A stretch of 64,000 nt of DNA, from assembly GCA_905250075.1 (NCBI GenBank), contig CAJNOP010000289.1, positions 1-64,000 on the forward strand, given 5' to 3'. This stretch comes from Rotaria sp. Silwood1. Taxonomy: Eukaryota > Rotifera > Eurotatoria > Philodinida > Philodinidae. The notes beneath the pieces are model-generated. The model was given only the letters and a program-made list of their open reading frames with translations. It had not been told where the DNA came from and made no database searches. Positions 60,272 through 64,000 of this stretch are shown in pieces (within the stretch, counting starts at the first letter, position 1; every line of letters starts with the position of its first letter). Both the position numbers and the translations under genes were made by a program.

Positions 60272-60330
60272 GAATGTGAATGTGGGTGGTGGTTTTAAGA
60301 GAATAAAACACTCGCATCTACACCCACATC
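60272..60330. repeat. Telomere-like hairpin copy
   Basis: GAATGTGAATGTGGGTGGTGG and CGCATCTACACCCACATC around a short spacer. Confidence 0.5.
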
Positions 60331-60513
60331 GATCCTAATCTTCAGTGAAACATAAGAAATTTCTTCGATAGAATTTAAAAAAGAAACAACAAACTAAATT
60401 GCAGTAGATAGTGTTTATTTTTATTTGTTTTTAATGATAAAATCATACAGATAAATGTCCATTTAAATCATCAAAAGGATGTCTTTAAAGTTGAATAATG
60501 ATTTGAATATTGT

Positions 60514-61779
60514 TCAATTTTCACTTAGGCTTCGACTTAGACAACATCGTTGTCGTTGATTTTGGGGAGTCTGTTGTCTATGAACAAGTCGTTGTTTAAA
60601 TCGTTGAATAAACCAATAGATTTCATTTCGAAATGCTTTACCCGATAAACAATATACGTAAAAGTTTAAAGAACAATTAATTAAAATTGCTAATAAAACC
60701 CACCATGCTTCATGTGCTTCAACAGCGATAAAATGTCCAACAATATGTGCCAAAAGTGACAAAAGAAAAAGAATAGAATGAAGAACAAGAACAGTATTCA
60801 TCCATAATTGTGTACGCCATTGTTCTTTACGTGATTGACGAGTATTTGTTTGATGTAAATGTCGAGATATTCGAACAACATGATAGATTATATAACTATT
60901 AAACAGAATAATTGCTCCTGCTGGAATTAATTCAGAGAAGAGACAACGTATTGTGAAGTGATTCATACCAATACGAATTTCGTGAAAATATTTTTTCCAT
61001 TTCATAGATGCTTTGAAGCTTAATTCACAATATGTTCTACTTATATTCATTGTTGAATCCATTATCTCTTTACTAAAATAATATGTGAATTAAAGAATAG
61101 ATTTTTTTTTTCTTAGCATTTTCAATATTTCATCTAACTTATCAAAAATCTTTTGACTCACTACAAGCTAATTCGTTACTTTCTTTAATTAAAAGAATAT
61201 CATTTGAGTTTGATGTTAGAAATTTTGTAATTACATAAGAAATTATATATTAACATACTCAAGTATTTGTGGTTGAAACATATAAACAGGAGGTCCAATA
61301 ACACAACTAAGAATAATAAGAATGATTAGGATTGGAATAATAAACTTCAATTGATATGAATTACATTGTTTGAAAAATGCTCGTAATCTCTTTGAAACAC
61401 ACATTAATCGTTCGAACATCCAGAATAATGTTATCCATGATGATATAACTCGAAAAGAAAATGCAAATTCATAAATTTTACAAGCCCACCATATCTCTCC
61501 AACTGATTCATACAAAATATTTCGAAGTTTTGAATGAAGAAGACAAACATATCGAATAACACATAGAAGATTTGTTATTGAACAACAAGTAGCTAAATAA
61601 ACATAAGCAGATGATATTTGCCAAGTTCGACGAGATGACCAAAAGACGAAAAGTCCCAATATATTTCCAATAAATCCCAGAATAACTAAGATATAACATA
61701 AAATATCGATAATTTGTGTCTGACGAGTAAAAACATTGAGTCGATGAAAAAGCAACGACATATGGGTATCATTTGACAT
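60514..61779 (-). CDS. Rhodopsin-type GPCR 2, two exons
   Basis: Exon 1 is 61779-61259 (donor GTATGT) and exon 2 is 61072-60514 (acceptor ATTATTTTAG). The phase-2 junction gives 359 residues, the same length as GPCR 1. Seven hydrophobic segments are visible: TM1 GFIGNILGLFVF with the conserved GN, TM3 ending LFWMFERLMCV with ERL in place of DRY, TM5 ELIPAGAIILFNSYIIYHVV, and TM7 NCSLNFYVYCLSGKAFRNEI, the NxxLNFxxYCxxGxxFR ending typical of FMRFamide-type receptors. Cysteines in WACKIYEF and TYCELSF can form the TM3-loop 2 disulfide. The ligand is unknown. The intron sits in loop 2, unlike the TM3 intron of GPCR 1, so the two are not recent duplicates. Confidence 0.87.
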
Positions 61780-64000
61780 TTTAGTCTAATTGATCTGAAA
61801 TCATATACAAAATTAAAAAAAAAACATGTTGAAATATTAATATGGTTTTTATATTCAGATTTTGACGTTGATGATTAGAAAGATACAAAAAAAAATATCT
61901 AAGATGGATTTACTATTAGATATTATCAATTATTTTTAAGAAAAAACACAGTGATGAAATTTATTTGTATGAGTTATGATGGATAAAAAGGAAACACCAG
62001 ATAAAGTAAGAATCATGAGATTTTTTTCTAGTCTCATATAATCTTTTTTATTTCGCTAACAATATATGCTAGAAAAAAATTTACTTAAATCTTCTAGCTC
62101 ATTCTTTCATTATATATATACACTTAAATGCATAATGCATCAATTTTAATTGTAATATTAAATTCAAAAATCAATATTATTGTTTGTTAGATTCTAATAT
62201 CAAGCGATTAAAAACATATTGTTCTTTTAAAATTTACTAATCATCGAGAAAATCTATTTATTTTTTCTATCGTTTTCAAACGAGTGAGACAAATGAACTT
62301 AGGTTTTCGAACAATAATGAGAAAGTACAGAGATATGTCTTTTGAAGAAATAATTAAATTTCTAAGTATTCTAGTTGCTGAGAAAGATTAAGAATGCTGT
62401 GAACAAAACTTCATCATATTACACTTGGGCAGGTCGACATATATTAATACTAAATATCTGTACTATACGTTTCATCTTACCATTCTCTTATAATAGTTTT
62501 TCAATGTCTGAAATAGGATAAAATGAAAGAATCTATAAATAATATGATCTTCGATATATTTACATTCTTGACTACTAATAGAAACACTATAGAAAGAAAT
62601 AGTAAAGAAAATAAATTTGGAATTTTCTCTCGAATATTCATTCGTCTTGTATACTTTCATCTTTCAACTACATTATTAGTAATAATGTTCATTATTGTAA
62701 AGATATTTAAAATATATTATCAATTTGATCAAGTGAGATACTCTCGTTTCTCAGGTCTAAATTATCTCATTATAGAATGCCTTGTGCGCATATCTAAGAA
62801 CAAATCTTATAAAACGATTATTTTCTTTATTCTATAAATATTACTTCTAATTGATACTTTACTTTCTATGAAGACACTCATTAAAGCAACATAGATAATT
62901 CATTAGTGTAAAAACATAGAATTTTTCAGTATAAACTATTATCGATATTTCATTCATTCGTAGAAAATACTACTATTTACCTTTCAATATCATTTATAAC
63001 ACTCAAATGCGTTCTGCGACTTTGTACTGATTCTTTGTATTACTATAAGAAGTTAATATGTCCGTCATTAATCTAATTGAATTTTTCAAAGAAAGTAAAT
63101 TATTTGTATGGTTTATGTCATTTTCCTTAGAATGACGATATGTTTATGTCAATGAACAACTGTTCTATGTCTTAAATGTGTTCATGACAGGTCAATAATG
63201 ATTATTATTCATTTTATGATTTACTTGGATACACTCCAAACAAAGATTGTTCATAAAATATTTCTATTAAAAGATCGAATGTTGATAAAAGACCATTTTT
63301 TTTTTTTATAAAAGTGCAAGGATTTTATAGTTCTTACCCTTCTTTCAAAAGAAAAACAAGTGCAATTAGTGACCAGATTGATACGTGCTTCTTTTCTTTT
63401 AGAAATTCTTCTTGCTAAATATTTTCTAATAAGATGAAAGTAGATGGTTTTTTTAACCTTAAAAGAAAAAGAATATATACTTGTCAACCTCATTTATTTT
63501 CTATATTATAATACAAAATATCTCTGGAAAGATTATCAAGACTAAAATCATAAATAGAACTAAATAGATAAAAGCTATATACAACAATAGAGTCGCCTTT
63601 ATAAATAAGAGAGATAATAACTCTATTCTAGATTTTCTCATAACATAATAAATAGAACAATATCGTTCTTTATGTTTTCGAAGGAATAATGATGCACTAT
63701 ATTTATGCAGAACAAATAGCTTTCGTTAAATAGGACAGTCTGACATTTTCATTTGAGAATGACTCACTTAATTTTTAATATTAGTGAACAGTTTTATTTT
63801 GAGACAATATATTTTAGTTTCTATTAATTAGAAAATGTCGAACTATCATATAAACTCATTAAATTCTAATGGTTTTCTCACATCATCTCATACATAGATG
63901 AGATTATTTTCCTTAGTCTTCCAAATAGATGGCGCAAATTAATATAGTAAATATTGATATCATATGAAATGTTCAAAAAAAATCTCTTCTGTTGCCAGAG
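61780..64000. other. AT-rich intergenic, nothing recognised
   Basis: Frames up to 104 codons (62523-62837 plus) are AT-driven and lack motifs. No repeats or RNA genes recognised to the end of the window. Confidence 0.4.

Noticed and set aside
1-64000. CRISPR arrays, rRNA and spliced-leader RNA genes, retrotransposon reverse transcriptase or integrase
   Set aside because: No regularly spaced repeats, no rRNA-like conserved blocks, no match to the bdelloid spliced leader as I recall it, and no reverse transcriptase (e.g. YxDD) or integrase motifs in the open frames.

Overview
The window looks like nuclear DNA of a metazoan, most probably a bdelloid rotifer. It is AT-rich, with eukaryotic genes split by short GT-AG introns. 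The gene families fit a bdelloid: F-box proteins, a BIR/RING inhibitor of apoptosis, two rhodopsin-type neuropeptide-like GPCRs, a NodZ/FUT-like fucosyltransferase, a secreted Cu/Zn superoxide dismutase, and a tandem cluster of cysteine-rich two-TM proteins of a type I associate with bdelloids. G-rich tracts resemble the TGTGGG-type telomere repeat I recall for bdelloids. The assignment is inference from families and style; no rRNA or mitochondrial marker is present.

Layout. 1-23.5 kb is nearly gene-free. It holds one spliced type II membrane-protein gene (4146-5375, minus) in a bed of non-autonomous DNA elements: MITEs with recognisable target duplications at 3.6, 7.4, 8.3 and 13.1 kb, long foldback elements at 6.6-7.3, 8.7-10.2 and 18.3-18.7 kb, a TIR element at 16.7-17.7 kb, and a block of diverged ~490-bp tandem repeats at 13.8-15.3 kb. 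23.5-37.6 kb is gene-rich: F-box (plus), IAP (minus), a 2H phosphoesterase that may be horizontally acquired (minus), a broken methyltransferase fragment, a GPI-anchor-like surface protein (minus) and GPCR 1 (minus). 37.8-41 kb is two more foldback elements. 42-43.4 kb is the four-exon SOD. 44.7-45.3 kb is a mariner-like MITE. 45.4-51.3 kb is a head-to-tail array of three paralogous membrane proteins on the minus strand. 51.3-58 kb shows no convincing gene. 58-61.8 kb has the fucosyltransferase (plus) and GPCR 2 (minus).

Taken together the intact genes are secretory or surface functions (glycosyltransferase, receptors, GPI-like protein, SOD, membrane array) plus two ubiquitin-system regulators (F-box, RING-IAP). 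I see no single pathway linking them.

The most unusual features are: (i) a dispersed family of telomere-like G-arm/C-arm hairpins, about ten copies, three sharing a conserved core, one interrupting the methyltransferase fragment; (ii) the membrane-protein array, where the three large exons share a phase-1 acceptor while one junction leaves no room for a private first exon, so shared 5' exons or trans-splicing are possible; (iii) the abundance of foldback elements.
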